From positions 52,598-116,597 of the forward strand of contig CALBFA010000072.1 in assembly GCA_937888365.1 (NCBI GenBank): a DNA stretch of 64,000 bases. The letters run 5' to 3'. The position numbers and the translations under genes are program-made. Below the pieces are notes generated by a model. It was given only the letters and a program-made list of their open reading frames with translations, was not told where the DNA came from and searched no databases. The stretch's first letter is position 1; every line of letters starts with the position of its first letter. This stretch comes from an uncultured Fidelibacterota bacterium (lineage in GTDB: Bacteria; Fidelibacterota; UBA8477; JABMPR01). Shown here one piece after another: positions 1 to 9,496 of the stretch.

Positions 1-210
1 CATACGCTTGTATCTCGCAAGAATATCCGTGGCTGTGTAACCTTCTGGATGACCTACATGCAAACCAGCACCCGATGGATATGGAAACATATCTAAAATA
101 TAATATTTGGGTTTTGTCTTATCTAAATCAATTGATTTAAAGGTTTTATTTTCAAGCCACCTAGCCTGCCATTTTGGTTCAATCTTTCTAAAAGGGTAGT
201 TTTCTGCCAT
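1..210 (-). CDS. leuS: Leucyl-tRNA synthetase, N-terminal fragment
   Basis: The first 70 codons read from the ATG at 210 and run off the window edge. The visible protein starts [15 protein letters not shown] and contains [17 protein letters not shown] at about residues 42-58. That segment carries the HIGH-type ATP-binding signature (HVGH) of class I leucyl-tRNA synthetases, so the enzyme should charge tRNA-Leu in the cytoplasm. A Shine-Dalgarno sequence (AGGA, 6 nt before the ATG) supports the start. The catalytic, editing and anticodon domains lie outside the window. A tRNA-Leu gene lies far away at 57559 and is not linked. Confidence 0.95.
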   Translation of the reverse strand, partial: MAENYPFRKIEPKWQARWLENKTFKSIDLDKTKPKYYILDMFPYPSGAGLHVGHPEGYTATDILARYKRM

Positions 211-274
211 TGTAAATCCTATTTATTTTACGTGAGAATAATACTATCAAAAAAACGTTCTATATTAACATATC

Positions 275-290
275 ATTGCGGTGGCGCAAT
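275..290. repeat. Short inverted repeat in the leuS upstream gap
   Basis: ATTGCG (275-280) and CGCAAT (285-290) are perfect 6-bp complements around a GTGG loop. They lie between the end of the DedA-family gene (351) and the leuS start (210). There is no adjacent T-run on the minus strand, so it is not a classical terminator. It may be an operator or a weak hairpin. The rest of this 140-bp gap is AT-rich and probably holds the leuS promoter, but no clear -35/-10 pair stands out. Confidence 0.3.
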
Positions 291-350
291 CGTGATTACT
301 ATAGTGTTTCTCTATGTTAAATCTATGATTATATGGGAAATGTCATCCTA

Positions 351-968
351 TTAAAAAATGACTTTTAATACATAAAATCCACCCAAAAGTAAAACGACGA
401 AGGCAATACTAAATGTATTAAAATGTTTCTCAATAAAGTCATGAATGGGCTCACCATATTTCCAAAGGAGTGCAGCGACCAAGAAAAATCGTGCGGCTCG
501 TCCAACGGCTGATGCGATAATAAATAATGGGAATGATAACTCAAAAGCGCCGGCTGAAATTGTGATAATTTTATAAGGTATGGGCGTAAATCCCGCTGTA
601 AAGACCACGACAAATCCATAGTGAGTATATAAATCTTGGATATGAGCAAACGCTTCTTGCGTAAATCCAGGAATATTATTAAAAAACCATGCGGCAATTG
701 AAGAGAATTCACCATTCGTCCACCATAAGTAATAACCAATGCCATATCCTAATATGCCACCAAATACGGAAAATACGCTCGCCATGGTCGCAAATTTAAA
801 AGCTTTTTTTCGCGCGCCCAAAACAAGAGCGATTAGAAATGGATCAGGTGGGATTGGGAATATGGAACTTTCTGCAAATGTCCAAATTCCCAAAATAATA
901 CCACCATAAGGCGTTTCAGCCCATGATAAGAGCCAGTCATAAAATCTTTTCAACCATTTCATTATCAT
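351..968 (-). CDS. DedA/YqaA-family (SNARE-associated, VTT) membrane protein
   Basis: This 205-residue integral inner-membrane protein belongs to the DedA/VTT group, some members of which act in lipid scrambling and membrane homeostasis. The evidence is an N-terminal segment with FAESSIFPIPPDPFLIAL (about 31-48), the YqaA-like signature GFTPIPYK (126-133) and the conserved GRAARF (156-161), plus about four or five hydrophobic segments. The ATG at 968 overlaps the stop of the upstream glycosyltransferase as ATGA, so the two are translationally coupled. A second in-frame ATG at 962 also has acceptable spacing. The substrate cannot be told from sequence. Confidence 0.85.
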   Translation of the reverse strand: MIMKWLKRFYDWLLSWAETPYGGIILGIWTFAESSIFPIPPDPFLIALVLGARKKAFKFATMASVFSVFGGILGYGIGYYLWWTNGEFSSIAAWFFNNIPGFTQEAFAHIQDLYTHYGFVVVFTAGFTPIPYKIITISAGAFELSFPLFIIASAVGRAARFFLVAALLWKYGEPIHDFIEKHFNTFSIAFVVLLLGGFYVLKVIF

Positions 969-1639
969 ATATCCTTTACAATACTGGTCATCAGTAACTT
1001 AACAAACTTCAGCGTATCATTAATATAGTCCATATGACTCGATTCATTCCCGTATATAACAGGTATTTCGACCCATTTTAGGGGAATAGCTAATTTCTTG
1101 GCTCTAAAGAATATGGCACTTTCAAATTGAAAACCGTCCTCATTAATTGTCCATAAAGAGTCTTGTTTTAAGGGGTATAATCGAAAACCAACCTGTGAAT
1201 CATAAATCCGTGTACCGACAAATAGTGAGAGTAGCGCGCTGGTCACGATATTTGAGAATCGTCTATCAAGAGGCATTGCGCTACCTTTTATATTTCGTCG
1301 TCCATAGATGAGTGATTGAGGTGAGGATTTTGAGGTTTCTAAAAAAGAACCAATTGATTCGGGAGCGTGTTGTCCATCTGCATCCATTGTAATGGCATGA
1401 GAAAAGCCATTGCCTTTGAGCCAATTCAATCCGGTTTGCAAAGCGGCGCCTTTCCCCCTATTTATCTCATGCGTCAATAAGGTAATATTGGGGTCAAAAT
1501 CATCTGCCCTGATGCCATCGCTTGAGCCATCATCGACGATTACGATTTTAATATCCCATTTTTGAATTTCAGGTATTAATGCAATGAGGCGATGACGTCC
1601 CTGGTAAACAGGAATTACTATGGCGTAGTCGAATTTCAA
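965..1639 (-). CDS. GT2-family glycosyltransferase (dolichol-phosphate-mannose-synthase-like)
   Basis: The 224-residue protein has a GT-A fold and no membrane anchor. Visible motifs are AIVIPVYQG at the start, VDDGSSDG (35-42, nucleotide binding), DADGQH (86-91, the metal-binding DXD region) and DSQVGFRLYP (147-156), typical of DPM1/polyprenyl-phosphate glycosyltransferase-like enzymes. It probably transfers a sugar from a nucleotide sugar to a lipid carrier or glycan. The start is a TTG at 1639 with no strong ribosome-binding site, so the N-terminus is slightly uncertain. It overlaps the DedA-family gene by 4 nt, suggesting joint expression in an envelope role. Confidence 0.85.
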   Translation of the reverse strand: MKFDYAIVIPVYQGRHRLIALIPEIQKWDIKIVIVDDGSSDGIRADDFDPNITLLTHEINRGKGAALQTGLNWLKGNGFSHAITMDADGQHAPESIGSFLETSKSSPQSLIYGRRNIKGSAMPLDRRFSNIVTSALLSLFVGTRIYDSQVGFRLYPLKQDSLWTINEDGFQFESAIFFRAKKLAIPLKWVEIPVIYGNESSHMDYINDTLKFVKLLMTSIVKDI

Positions 1640-1674
1640 TTAATTCAAGAAGTTATGAGATAGTTTGTATCAAA

Positions 1675-4146
1675 TTAAAATACACTATCCGCTACAACGC
1701 GTGTTTTTTTAGGCGTCTTTTTTATTTTAAAGTTCAGTTCATTTTTTCGTAAATCTATTGAAACTGCATCACCGGGATTTATTTCTCCTTGTAACATTTT
1801 CTCAGCAATAATATCTTCTATTTTAACTTGAATTTCTCGCTTCAAAGGGCGTGCACCATGATGTTTTTCCTTGATGCCTTGCACAATAAACTTTTTTACG
1901 CGTGCCGAGACTTTTACATCAATTTGTTGCTCTTTTGCATAGCGTTGAACTTCCGAAAAAATATTGTCAAAAATTTTAATCAACTCTTTTTCACCCAATG
2001 AGTTAAAAATATGCGATTCGGTAAGGCGGTTCAAAAATTCGGGTTTAAAGGTATGTTTCATTTCCTTCAAAATGGTTGCTTTTTGTTCTTCCATTTTAGC
2101 TGAATCATTTTTATCCCCAAATCCAATGGATGGTGTTGAAAGATTTTTTACGCCTAAATTTGAGGTCAAAATGAGAATCGTATTTCTAAAATCTATTTTA
2201 TTACCCAGAGAATCTGACAATGTCCCTTCATCCATGATTTGAAGGAGCATATTGTAAACTTCGGGATGCGCTTTTTCGATTTCATCAAATAGCACGACTG
2301 AATAAGGGCGTCGTTTGACGGCTTCTGTCAATGTCCCCCCTTCTTCAAAACCGACATATCCAGGAGGGGCGCCAATTAAGCGGGAGACATTGAATCGCTC
2401 CATATATTCAGACATATCCATCTTAATTAACGCTTTTTCATCTTGATAAATATATTTTGCCAAGACTTTTGCGAGTTCCGTTTTCCCAACACCTGTTGGT
2501 CCTAAAAACAAGAAACTGCCAATGGGCATTTTGGGATCTCTCAATCCACTACGCGAACGACGAATCGCTTTAGACAATGCCGAAACAACATGGTCTTGGC
2601 CAATTAAATGTCGGCTAATTTCTTTCTCAAGTTTCAGCAGTCGTTTGGCTTCTGTCTTTTTAATATTGTCAACGGGAATGCCGGTAATAAGGGCAACGAC
2701 TTCCGCCATGTCTTGCTGGGTTACCTTAGGCGGATTTGTCTTAAGACTAACTTCCCAATCTTCATTTGCTTTAGCAAGTTTTGCAGAAAGCTGACGTTCC
2801 ATGTCTCTCAAACTCGCTGCTTTTTCAAATTCTTGTGTTTTAACGACATCTTCTTTTTCAAGACGTAGCGCTTCGATTTCTTTTTCAATGGCGAGTATTG
2901 ATTTAGGGACATCAACGTTGGCAAGACGGACACGTGAGCCACTTTCATCCATAATGTCGATGGCTTTGTCAGGATGATGTTTATCCGCGATATAGCGCGT
3001 CGAAAGTGAAACAGCCGCCTCTAATGCATCCTTTTCGTATTCTACATTATGATGCGCTTCATACCGATCTTTCAATCCCAATAGTATTTGCAATGTCTCT
3101 GCGGAACTGGGTGCTTCGATATTCACTTTCTGGAATCGTCTATCTAATGCACCATCTTTTTCAATATTTTTACGATATTCATCTAAGGTTGTCGCACCAA
3201 TACAATGGATGTCGCCGCGAGCTAATGCAGGCTTAAACATATTGGCGGCGTCTAAAGAACCACTCGCCGAACCAGCGCCGACAATTGTGTGCAATTCATC
3301 AATAAAAAGGATGATATTGGAATTCGTTTCCAATTCTGTCATGATGGATTTCATCCGCTCTTCAAATTGACCTCTGTATTTTGTTCCAGCGATTAAACCC
3401 GACAAATCGAGATTGACGATGCGTTGATTATACAAAACCCGCGGTACTTTACGATTGATGATGCGTAATGCCAAGCCTTCGGCGATGGCTGTTTTACCAA
3501 CGCCAGCTTCCCCTATCAACACAGGGTTATTCTTTTTCCGACGCGATAATATTTGTGCCACGCGCTCAATTTCTTTATTGCGACCAATCACCGGATCTAA
3601 TTTTCCACCTCGAGCTAATGCGGTCAAATCACGACCAAAATGATCGAGAGAGGGCGTTTTGCTAGTAGATGAACTCTTTAATGGCTTTTCAACTTCCAAT
3701 TCGTCGTCTTCAATTTTAGGCGAAAATTCTAATTCATCACGAATAACTTCATAATCCAATTTAAAATAAGTTAGGACTTCGGCTGCAATACCTTCATGCT
3801 CACGTGCAATGGCCAATAATAGATGTTCGACATCAACAGTTTCTGCACTTAAATCTTTCGCTTCTTGATAGGTATTTCGTAAAATACGCTCTGCTCTTTT
3901 TGTAAAAGGCAAAGTTCCAAGAACCATCGTTCCACCATTTGTGCGAATTTGGTCCTCAATATGCATCTTTAGTTCTGCAATATCGATTGAAAGATTAACC
4001 AATATTGAAATAGCTTTGTTATTATGCTGATTTATGATGCCCAACATAAGATGCTCGCTTCCGATATAAGTGTGTCCTAAACGAACAGCTTCTTCTTTGG
4101 CGAGTTGTATAACTTTTTGGAGTCTGCTATGAAAATTTGTTTTCAC
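1675..4146 (-). CDS. clpC: ATP-dependent Clp protease ATPase subunit ClpC
   Basis: This 823-residue Hsp100 AAA+ unfoldase feeds proteins to ClpP in the cytoplasm. Domains in order: Clp_N repeats (about 1-140), first AAA+ module with Walker A GEAGVGKT (212-219) and Walker B ILFIDE (279-284), a middle region with a UVR-like motif (about 430-460), then a second AAA+ module with Walker A GPTGVGKT (about 549-556) and a C-terminal ClpB-D2-small domain. The UVR motif and short middle domain favour ClpC over ClpB or ClpA. The start is GTG at 4146 with an AGGA ribosome-binding site. It follows the DinG-type helicase gene after 113 bp. ClpP is not in the window. Confidence 0.95.
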   Translation of the reverse strand: MKTNFHSRLQKVIQLAKEEAVRLGHTYIGSEHLMLGIINQHNNKAISILVNLSIDIAELKMHIEDQIRTNGGTMVLGTLPFTKRAERILRNTYQEAKDLSAETVDVEHLLLAIAREHEGIAAEVLTYFKLDYEVIRDELEFSPKIEDDELEVEKPLKSSSTSKTPSLDHFGRDLTALARGGKLDPVIGRNKEIERVAQILSRRKKNNPVLIGEAGVGKTAIAEGLALRIINRKVPRVLYNQRIVNLDLSGLIAGTKYRGQFEERMKSIMTELETNSNIILFIDELHTIVGAGSASGSLDAANMFKPALARGDIHCIGATTLDEYRKNIEKDGALDRRFQKVNIEAPSSAETLQILLGLKDRYEAHHNVEYEKDALEAAVSLSTRYIADKHHPDKAIDIMDESGSRVRLANVDVPKSILAIEKEIEALRLEKEDVVKTQEFEKAASLRDMERQLSAKLAKANEDWEVSLKTNPPKVTQQDMAEVVALITGIPVDNIKKTEAKRLLKLEKEISRHLIGQDHVVSALSKAIRRSRSGLRDPKMPIGSFLFLGPTGVGKTELAKVLAKYIYQDEKALIKMDMSEYMERFNVSRLIGAPPGYVGFEEGGTLTEAVKRRPYSVVLFDEIEKAHPEVYNMLLQIMDEGTLSDSLGNKIDFRNTILILTSNLGVKNLSTPSIGFGDKNDSAKMEEQKATILKEMKHTFKPEFLNRLTESHIFNSLGEKELIKIFDNIFSEVQRYAKEQQIDVKVSARVKKFIVQGIKEKHHGARPLKREIQVKIEDIIAEKMLQGEINPGDAVSIDLRKNELNFKIKKTPKKTRVVADSVF

Positions 4147-4259
4147 AATTATTCCTTTATTGTAATTTGATGATAGTGATTATTGATCGTTGCATTTGAA
4201 TAGTTTGTTCCCCATTTAATATTATGATGTCTTTGTCCTTTTTGTTCCGCTATCTTAAA

Positions 4260-7109
4260 CTAATTATCTTTGGTCTTAAACCAATTTGTCACACCGTCAA
4301 TAAGCTCATTTTCATTTGAAATTGAAACATGCGGAATTTCACATGAAATTCGGAATGCACTTCCATAGCGCTTGGTAAATATTCGATCGTCTAAAGAAAT
4401 TACAGCGCCAAAATCTTTGGTACTACGGATAAGTCGTCCAATACCCTGCCTATATTTCATGACAGCTTCAGGAACAGAATATTCCATAAAATCCTGGCCA
4501 CCACGATTTTTTATGGCTTCAGAATTCGCTTTAACAATTGGCTCAGATGGGACTAAAAATGGCAATTTTGCGATTACAAGGAGTTGCAATGCTTCGCCAG
4601 GTACATCAATTCCTTGCCAAAAGCTGTCAGTCGCCAAAAGGACGGAGCCTTTTTTCTTCTTGAATTCGTTAACAAGAGCAATACGAGAGGTTCGATTATT
4701 TTGTACGAGAAGTGTTCGTTTTTTATGTTTAAAATGAGGTTCAAGTGCTTTTTCCCAACTCATTAACATAGAATAAGACGTAAAAAGAATGAGTGTCCCA
4801 ACTTCATTTTTTTCCCAGATTGCATCCAGAACATTCAACACGCGTCGATTGTAATCAGGTTGATAATTGTTACCGAAAAATGTTGGGACAAAAGCTCTTG
4901 CTTGTTTTTCATAATTGAAAGGCGATGAATACTCCCTTGTAACGCATTTTGGATGATTTAACAGTCCAACTCGTTTGAGAAAATATTCAAAATTGTTATT
5001 TATTTTCAAGGTGGCCGATGTGAGAATAGCCGCGTCAATATCTTGAAATAATTTGCTATGTAATTCCTCACCAATATTGAGTTTGACCTGAATAAAACGT
5101 ATCTGAACATCGCTTTGATTAGGGCTTATTTCCAACCAATAAATCATTTCTGGTTTTTCCGCTGACGTGATGGAATCAATAATATTGAGGCTTCCTTCAA
5201 TTTCCATAGATGTACTTAACGCTCGCGTTAGCCATTCTTCTATGCTAGGTGCATCAATTTCTTCTTGTACATTTTGGATGGCTTTTATAATGCGCTGGAG
5301 ACTATTCGAAACTTCACTCAACTCTGTCACGAGTTTATAGAGCTCGGGACGCGTATTTTCAAACACCCCGTCATGAGCATGGAACAATCGTTTATAGGTA
5401 AATTTGGCGTTTTGCAGCTCATTGTCGTAATCCAAACGGAATCGTTTGAAAAACTCGACTGTTGTGCTTTGAAGGCCATGAATGTCGTCTTGTAAATAGT
5501 CAATTTGATCCGCGACTTTATTTTTCCAGCTTCCATCATGTTTGACTAAATGATGTTTTAAATCGACGAGTAGTCCCGTTTTTTTACGACCCTCATAGAA
5601 TAAAGTATCAAGATGTTGCTTGATGGAGAAATATGAGAATTCGTTGGCAAAGAATTGATACGCACTTTTTTCTAATAGATGCGCTTCATCAACGATAAGC
5701 CTTGAATAACCGGGTAAAATGGCATGATCGGCTGAGGCATCACTCAATAATAAAGAATGATTAACGACAAGAATATCAGCGGAATATGCAACTTTTCGAA
5801 TTTTTCCTAAGTAACAATATCCATTTCCAGAACAAATTGAGGTCGTGCAGAAGCCAGGTTCACAACAGAGTTGCGACCAAACTCTATTTCGAGCTACGGA
5901 GAAACCGTTGTGCTCATCAATATCGCCCGTCAAGGTTTCATAAACCCACATGACAATTGTGGATAGATTGAGTTTATCCGAGTCCGTAAAGCGCCAATCA
6001 ATATCTCGCAAGGATCGTTGCCATTTAGTTTTGCATAGATAGTTGGATCGTCCTTTTATTAAAACAGCCTTAACAGGTTGTTTTAATTTGTGTTGAATAA
6101 AGGGGATTTCCTTGTGAAAAAGTTGATCCTGCAAATTCTTTGTATTACATGAAATGACGATGGGTTCCGTTTCTTCGAGTTCTTCGCGAAATAGTATTGC
6201 AGGAACCGTATAGGCCAGCGATTTACCAACACCCGTACCTGCCTCCGCTATCAATATTTCTTTATCGATAAAAGCATTCTTTACATCATTCGCCATTTCA
6301 ATTTGAGCGGGTCGTGCTTCGTAATGATCTAATTGTTGGGATAAAATGCCATTATTTTCAAAAATTTCGTCAATAGAATGTATCGAACTATCATCATCGG
6401 ATTCGCGAATGTTGGGCAAATTATGAAGGGTTCTATTTTCCCATTTTTCATAAATTTCCAAAGCATGGCCTTGAAGCATCCAATTGACCATATTGACAAA
6501 GAGATATTGATTCGGATGGCTGGTACTTTTGAGAATGGAGATAATTGTTTGCAATTGTTCAATCGTCATTCTCGCCATTTCTGATAACAAATGCAAAAAT
6601 ATTTCGGCGACTAATTTTGCATCGAAATCAGCGCGATGAGCACCTTCTGCACTAACGCCATAAAATTCTGCAACGGTTCCTAATTTATGATTGACTAAAT
6701 CATAGCGAAATGTCTGTGCTAAAGGCAATGTGTCTAAAAGTTCGTTATCGAGACTTGCGCCATCAATTTGAAGTCTTTTCTCTCGAAGGAAACCGACGTC
6801 AAAAGCAATATTGTGAGCGATGAGAGGTAAATCACCGAAGAAATCCCACCACTCGTCGATTAAATCGTCAATTTTAGATGCATTTTTGACCATTGCATCG
6901 TCAATACCTGTAAGTTTAATAATAAATTCTGGTATAGGAATCGGGGGTTTTACGAGATGATGCATCGTATCAACAATGACGCCGTCTTTCACCTTTACGG
7001 CACCGAATTCTATGATATAATCCGATTTATTATTAAGTCCGGTAGTTTCTAAATCAAACGAAACAAACTCAGATATACCAATACCTTTTAAAAACTTTTT
7101 ATAAGACAC
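4260..7109 (-). CDS. dinG: DEDDh exonuclease fused to a DinG-type helicase with FeS-type cysteines
   Basis: The 949-residue protein joins two enzymes. The N-terminal DnaQ-like 3'-5' exonuclease keeps D19 and E21 (FDLETTGL), D104 (AHNIAFD), H158 and D163 (HRADFDA). The superfamily 2 helicase that follows has a Q-motif-like ARPAQ (266-270), Walker A AEAGTGVGKS (289-298), DEAH (475-478) and a late YRQGIGRLIRS motif. Cys360, Cys422, Cys427 and Cys433 have the Cx4Cx5C spacing I know from the [4Fe-4S] domain of E. coli DinG and XPD. The likely role is unwinding and trimming damaged or structured DNA. The GTG start at 7109 follows a purine-rich GAGAG. The gene lies 20 bp behind the flavoprotein gene. 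Confidence 0.9.
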   Translation of the reverse strand: MSYKKFLKGIGISEFVSFDLETTGLNNKSDYIIEFGAVKVKDGVIVDTMHHLVKPPIPIPEFIIKLTGIDDAMVKNASKIDDLIDEWWDFFGDLPLIAHNIAFDVGFLREKRLQIDGASLDNELLDTLPLAQTFRYDLVNHKLGTVAEFYGVSAEGAHRADFDAKLVAEIFLHLLSEMARMTIEQLQTIISILKSTSHPNQYLFVNMVNWMLQGHALEIYEKWENRTLHNLPNIRESDDDSSIHSIDEIFENNGILSQQLDHYEARPAQIEMANDVKNAFIDKEILIAEAGTGVGKSLAYTVPAILFREELEETEPIVISCNTKNLQDQLFHKEIPFIQHKLKQPVKAVLIKGRSNYLCKTKWQRSLRDIDWRFTDSDKLNLSTIVMWVYETLTGDIDEHNGFSVARNRVWSQLCCEPGFCTTSICSGNGYCYLGKIRKVAYSADILVVNHSLLLSDASADHAILPGYSRLIVDEAHLLEKSAYQFFANEFSYFSIKQHLDTLFYEGRKKTGLLVDLKHHLVKHDGSWKNKVADQIDYLQDDIHGLQSTTVEFFKRFRLDYDNELQNAKFTYKRLFHAHDGVFENTRPELYKLVTELSEVSNSLQRIIKAIQNVQEEIDAPSIEEWLTRALSTSMEIEGSLNIIDSITSAEKPEMIYWLEISPNQSDVQIRFIQVKLNIGEELHSKLFQDIDAAILTSATLKINNNFEYFLKRVGLLNHPKCVTREYSSPFNYEKQARAFVPTFFGNNYQPDYNRRVLNVLDAIWEKNEVGTLILFTSYSMLMSWEKALEPHFKHKKRTLLVQNNRTSRIALVNEFKKKKGSVLLATDSFWQGIDVPGEALQLLVIAKLPFLVPSEPIVKANSEAIKNRGGQDFMEYSVPEAVMKYRQGIGRLIRSTKDFGAVISLDDRIFTKRYGSAFRISCEIPHVSISNENELIDGVTNWFKTKDN

Positions 7110-7129
7110 AAACTCTCTTTTCTTTTATT

Positions 7130-8302
7130 TTAAAAACCAATGTAAGCCTTTGTCACATCAATCAATACTTTTGGACGAATCATGGCAAATTGTGTAAAGA
7201 TTTTTAATAAGGATAATTCTTCAGCAGGATATTTTTCCAACGAAACTGCTATTTTATTAAAATCATCATCTTCAAGCGTCGCAAGTGCATTGGCAATGCG
7301 ATATAGACGTCTATGATTCGTTCCCGCAGCTTTATCCCATTTATCTTCATAGGGTTTAAGGTTTTGAGCTGAGACGTCATTTTTAGCGATTGCTTCCACT
7401 GCTGTTAACGCTGCCAATTTTCCACCGTGCATACCGGCGATAATACCGCCACCCGTCACTGGATTGACCATTCGAGCCGCATCTCCCGTTAGCATTATAC
7501 CATTAGAGACAATTTTCTTCAATGTATGCGAAACCGGTACCAATCCACAAACGGACGTTAATGGCGAGGCTTTTGGGTATTGTTCTTGCATAAATTTGTT
7601 GAGCAAATCAATGGCCTTAATATTTTTACTATCAAATCCGTTTACACCCAAACCGATATTCGCCTGTCCATTTCCCTTCGGGAAAACCCATAAATAGCCA
7701 CCAGGCGCAATCTTTTTGCCAAGATAAAACTGGATTATTTCTTCGTCAATATCAATATTTGAAACCGTATATTGAAAACAAGAATCAGCGTCACCCAATT
7801 TTAAAGCGGTCCGCATCCCCGCCATCCTTCCAACTCTGGACTCAACGCCATCGGCTGCAATAACGACCTTGCTACGAACTTCAAATTTTTTACCTAAATG
7901 TTCGTATTTTACGCCAACGACGGTATCATTTTCCATAATGACGTCATATACATAGGCTTTTGTCAGAATTTCGGCACCTGCTTTGGCGGCATAATTCGCC
8001 AATTGATAATCAAAAATTCGACGATGGAGTACAAAGCCTTTGTGTTTGGATTCAAACGTAATCTTTGTTCCGCCCGGGGACTGCATACTTATTTTATGTA
8101 TCGTTGATGCAATCCACGATGGCTCTGGTTCGAAAAATTGTCTTAAGCCTGCTTCAGACGTCGCTTCGCCGCATCGAACAGGCATACCGATATCGCGATC
8201 TTTTTCAAGCATTAAAACCGTTAGCCCCGCTTTGGCGGCAAAATAAGCTGCAGTAGAACCGGCAGGTCCTCCACCAACGACGATTAAATCAAACGTTTTC
8301 AT
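7130..8302 (-). CDS. Geranylgeranyl-reductase-family FAD-dependent oxidoreductase
   Basis: The 390-residue flavoprotein resembles geranylgeranyl reductases, which saturate double bonds of prenyl chains (archaeal lipids, chlorophyll phytyl, menaquinone). It shows the FAD Rossmann motif GGGPAG (10-15), RCGEA (43-47), ADGVESRVGR (150-159), the substrate-side signature around YLWVFPKGNGQANIG (203-217) and GDAARMVNPVTGGG (273-286). The ATG lies inside the end of the ferredoxin gene (14-nt overlap), so electrons may come from that ferredoxin. A UbiA-type prenyltransferase gene precedes both. The exact substrate (ether lipid, quinone or other) is not decidable here. Confidence 0.85.
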   Translation of the reverse strand: MKTFDLIVVGGGPAGSTAAYFAAKAGLTVLMLEKDRDIGMPVRCGEATSEAGLRQFFEPEPSWIASTIHKISMQSPGGTKITFESKHKGFVLHRRIFDYQLANYAAKAGAEILTKAYVYDVIMENDTVVGVKYEHLGKKFEVRSKVVIAADGVESRVGRMAGMRTALKLGDADSCFQYTVSNIDIDEEIIQFYLGKKIAPGGYLWVFPKGNGQANIGLGVNGFDSKNIKAIDLLNKFMQEQYPKASPLTSVCGLVPVSHTLKKIVSNGIMLTGDAARMVNPVTGGGIIAGMHGGKLAALTAVEAIAKNDVSAQNLKPYEDKWDKAAGTNHRRLYRIANALATLEDDDFNKIAVSLEKYPAEELSLLKIFTQFAMIRPKVLIDVTKAYIGF

Positions 8303-8489
8303 TTTTCATCTCATTCGATTTTTTAAGGGAAAGTACTGATATTGGACACACCCAAATACACAGTTGACAATCGGTACAGGTAATAGGGTTTATGATAATT
8401 TCCGCTTCTTTGAGTTCGATTGCATCAACAGGGCAAACAGACACACAACCTCCACAGAAATCACATAGATTATCTTTTATTTCAATCAT
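8289..8489 (-). CDS. Small 2[4Fe-4S] ferredoxin
   Basis: This 66-residue ferredoxin carries two complete cluster motifs: Cys9, 12, 15 and 19 (CDFCGGCVSVCP), and Cys38, 41, 44 and 48 (CTDCQLCIWVCP). Both are followed by the usual proline. It is a low-potential electron carrier in the cytoplasm. Its ATG overlaps the prenyltransferase stop as ATGA, and its 3' end overlaps the reductase start by 14 nt. This places it as the dedicated donor of the geranylgeranyl-reductase-like enzyme. A tail of about 13 charged residues follows the second cluster. Confidence 0.93.
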   Translation of the reverse strand: MIEIKDNLCDFCGGCVSVCPVDAIELKEAEIIINPITCTDCQLCIWVCPISVLSLKKSNEMKNENV

Positions 8490-9430
8490 GTTTGATCCGT
8501 TTTTAAAGTTGGATAATTAAGATTAAACCTTTGTTTATAATACCATTTAGAGAGGAAATAAACAAAAGCCAGTAAGACAAAATAGCTGGGAAAAACGAGG
8601 GCTATTATCGCCGATAGCAATCCAATACTATATCGAATTGATTTTAAAGTAGATGCGACCGTTCTGGTATTAAACATCTCGCGATAAGCAGGAATACTTA
8701 AAGCGCCTGCAAGCCCAATGACCCAATCCCATGTCAAAGCAGAGAAAAAAAGCGACAAGCCAAGTAATAAATAGCCAATATCTTGCGTTTTCTCAATACC
8801 ATGTTTTACCGATACAGTTTCCTTCGCTTCGTGAGTATCGCCCTCTTTATCGGGAATCGTTGTTAAAAGTGAAACTGAAACCCACGCTAAAACATAGGGT
8901 AAGGCATACCATAAAAATACGGGATTCAGTGTATTGCTTTGCAAATACCAACCAAAGCCAAAGGTCATAAAGCCCGATACAATTGAAACGACGAGAGACC
9001 CATATACTGAATCTTTGAGCTTAAAGGGTTTTGCACTGTAGATATATCCCGTTATTAAAAACGATGCGACAAGCCAAAGAAAAAGCTTAAATGAGGCAAA
9101 AAAAGCTAATAATAAGCCAATAGAAAGTAACAAAAATAGATACCGAGTTGCCTGCTTTTTTGTGAAAAAACCATCTTGAATAAGTAACACTTTCCTATTT
9201 ATTTTATCACCAGCAGCATCTTCAATATTATTTAACAAATAAACAGCCCCAGATGTCACCGTTAAAAGAATAAAGGAGAGAATGATAAATGTAGTATCTT
9301 GTGCTACTTCAACATTGATATTGCTCTCAGAACTATAATATCCACATAAAATGAGAGTCCAAACGGGGAAAAACAGAATAGGCCGAAGGACAAATAGATA
9401 ATCAAGGTATTTCAATACTTTATTCAACAT
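8486..9430 (-). CDS. UbiA-superfamily prenyltransferase
   Basis: The 314-residue integral membrane protein has both Mg-diphosphate motifs of UbiA enzymes: NxxxDxxxD at N67, D71 and D75 (in NNIEDAAGDK), and DxxxD at D194 and D198 (in TIPDKEGD). It also has YSAKPFKLKD (131-140) and about eight or nine hydrophobic segments. UbiA enzymes attach prenyl chains to aromatic rings, glycerol phosphates or carotenoids. The next two genes, ferredoxin and a geranylgeranyl reductase, point to a product that is later saturated. Candidates are digeranylgeranylglyceryl-phosphate synthase-like, quinone-type or lycopene-elongase-like activity. A ribosome-binding site AGAGGA precedes the ATG at 9430. Confidence 0.85.
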   Translation of the reverse strand: MLNKVLKYLDYLFVLRPILFFPVWTLILCGYYSSESNINVEVAQDTTFIILSFILLTVTSGAVYLLNNIEDAAGDKINRKVLLIQDGFFTKKQATRYLFLLLSIGLLLAFFASFKLFLWLVASFLITGYIYSAKPFKLKDSVYGSLVVSIVSGFMTFGFGWYLQSNTLNPVFLWYALPYVLAWVSVSLLTTIPDKEGDTHEAKETVSVKHGIEKTQDIGYLLLGLSLFFSALTWDWVIGLAGALSIPAYREMFNTRTVASTLKSIRYSIGLLSAIIALVFPSYFVLLAFVYFLSKWYYKQRFNLNYPTLKTDQT

Positions 9431-9496
9431 TAATTCCTCTGAAACTCTAGTACGTTCGTTAAAAATAAATTTGGGATTGTAGAGATCATATAATTC

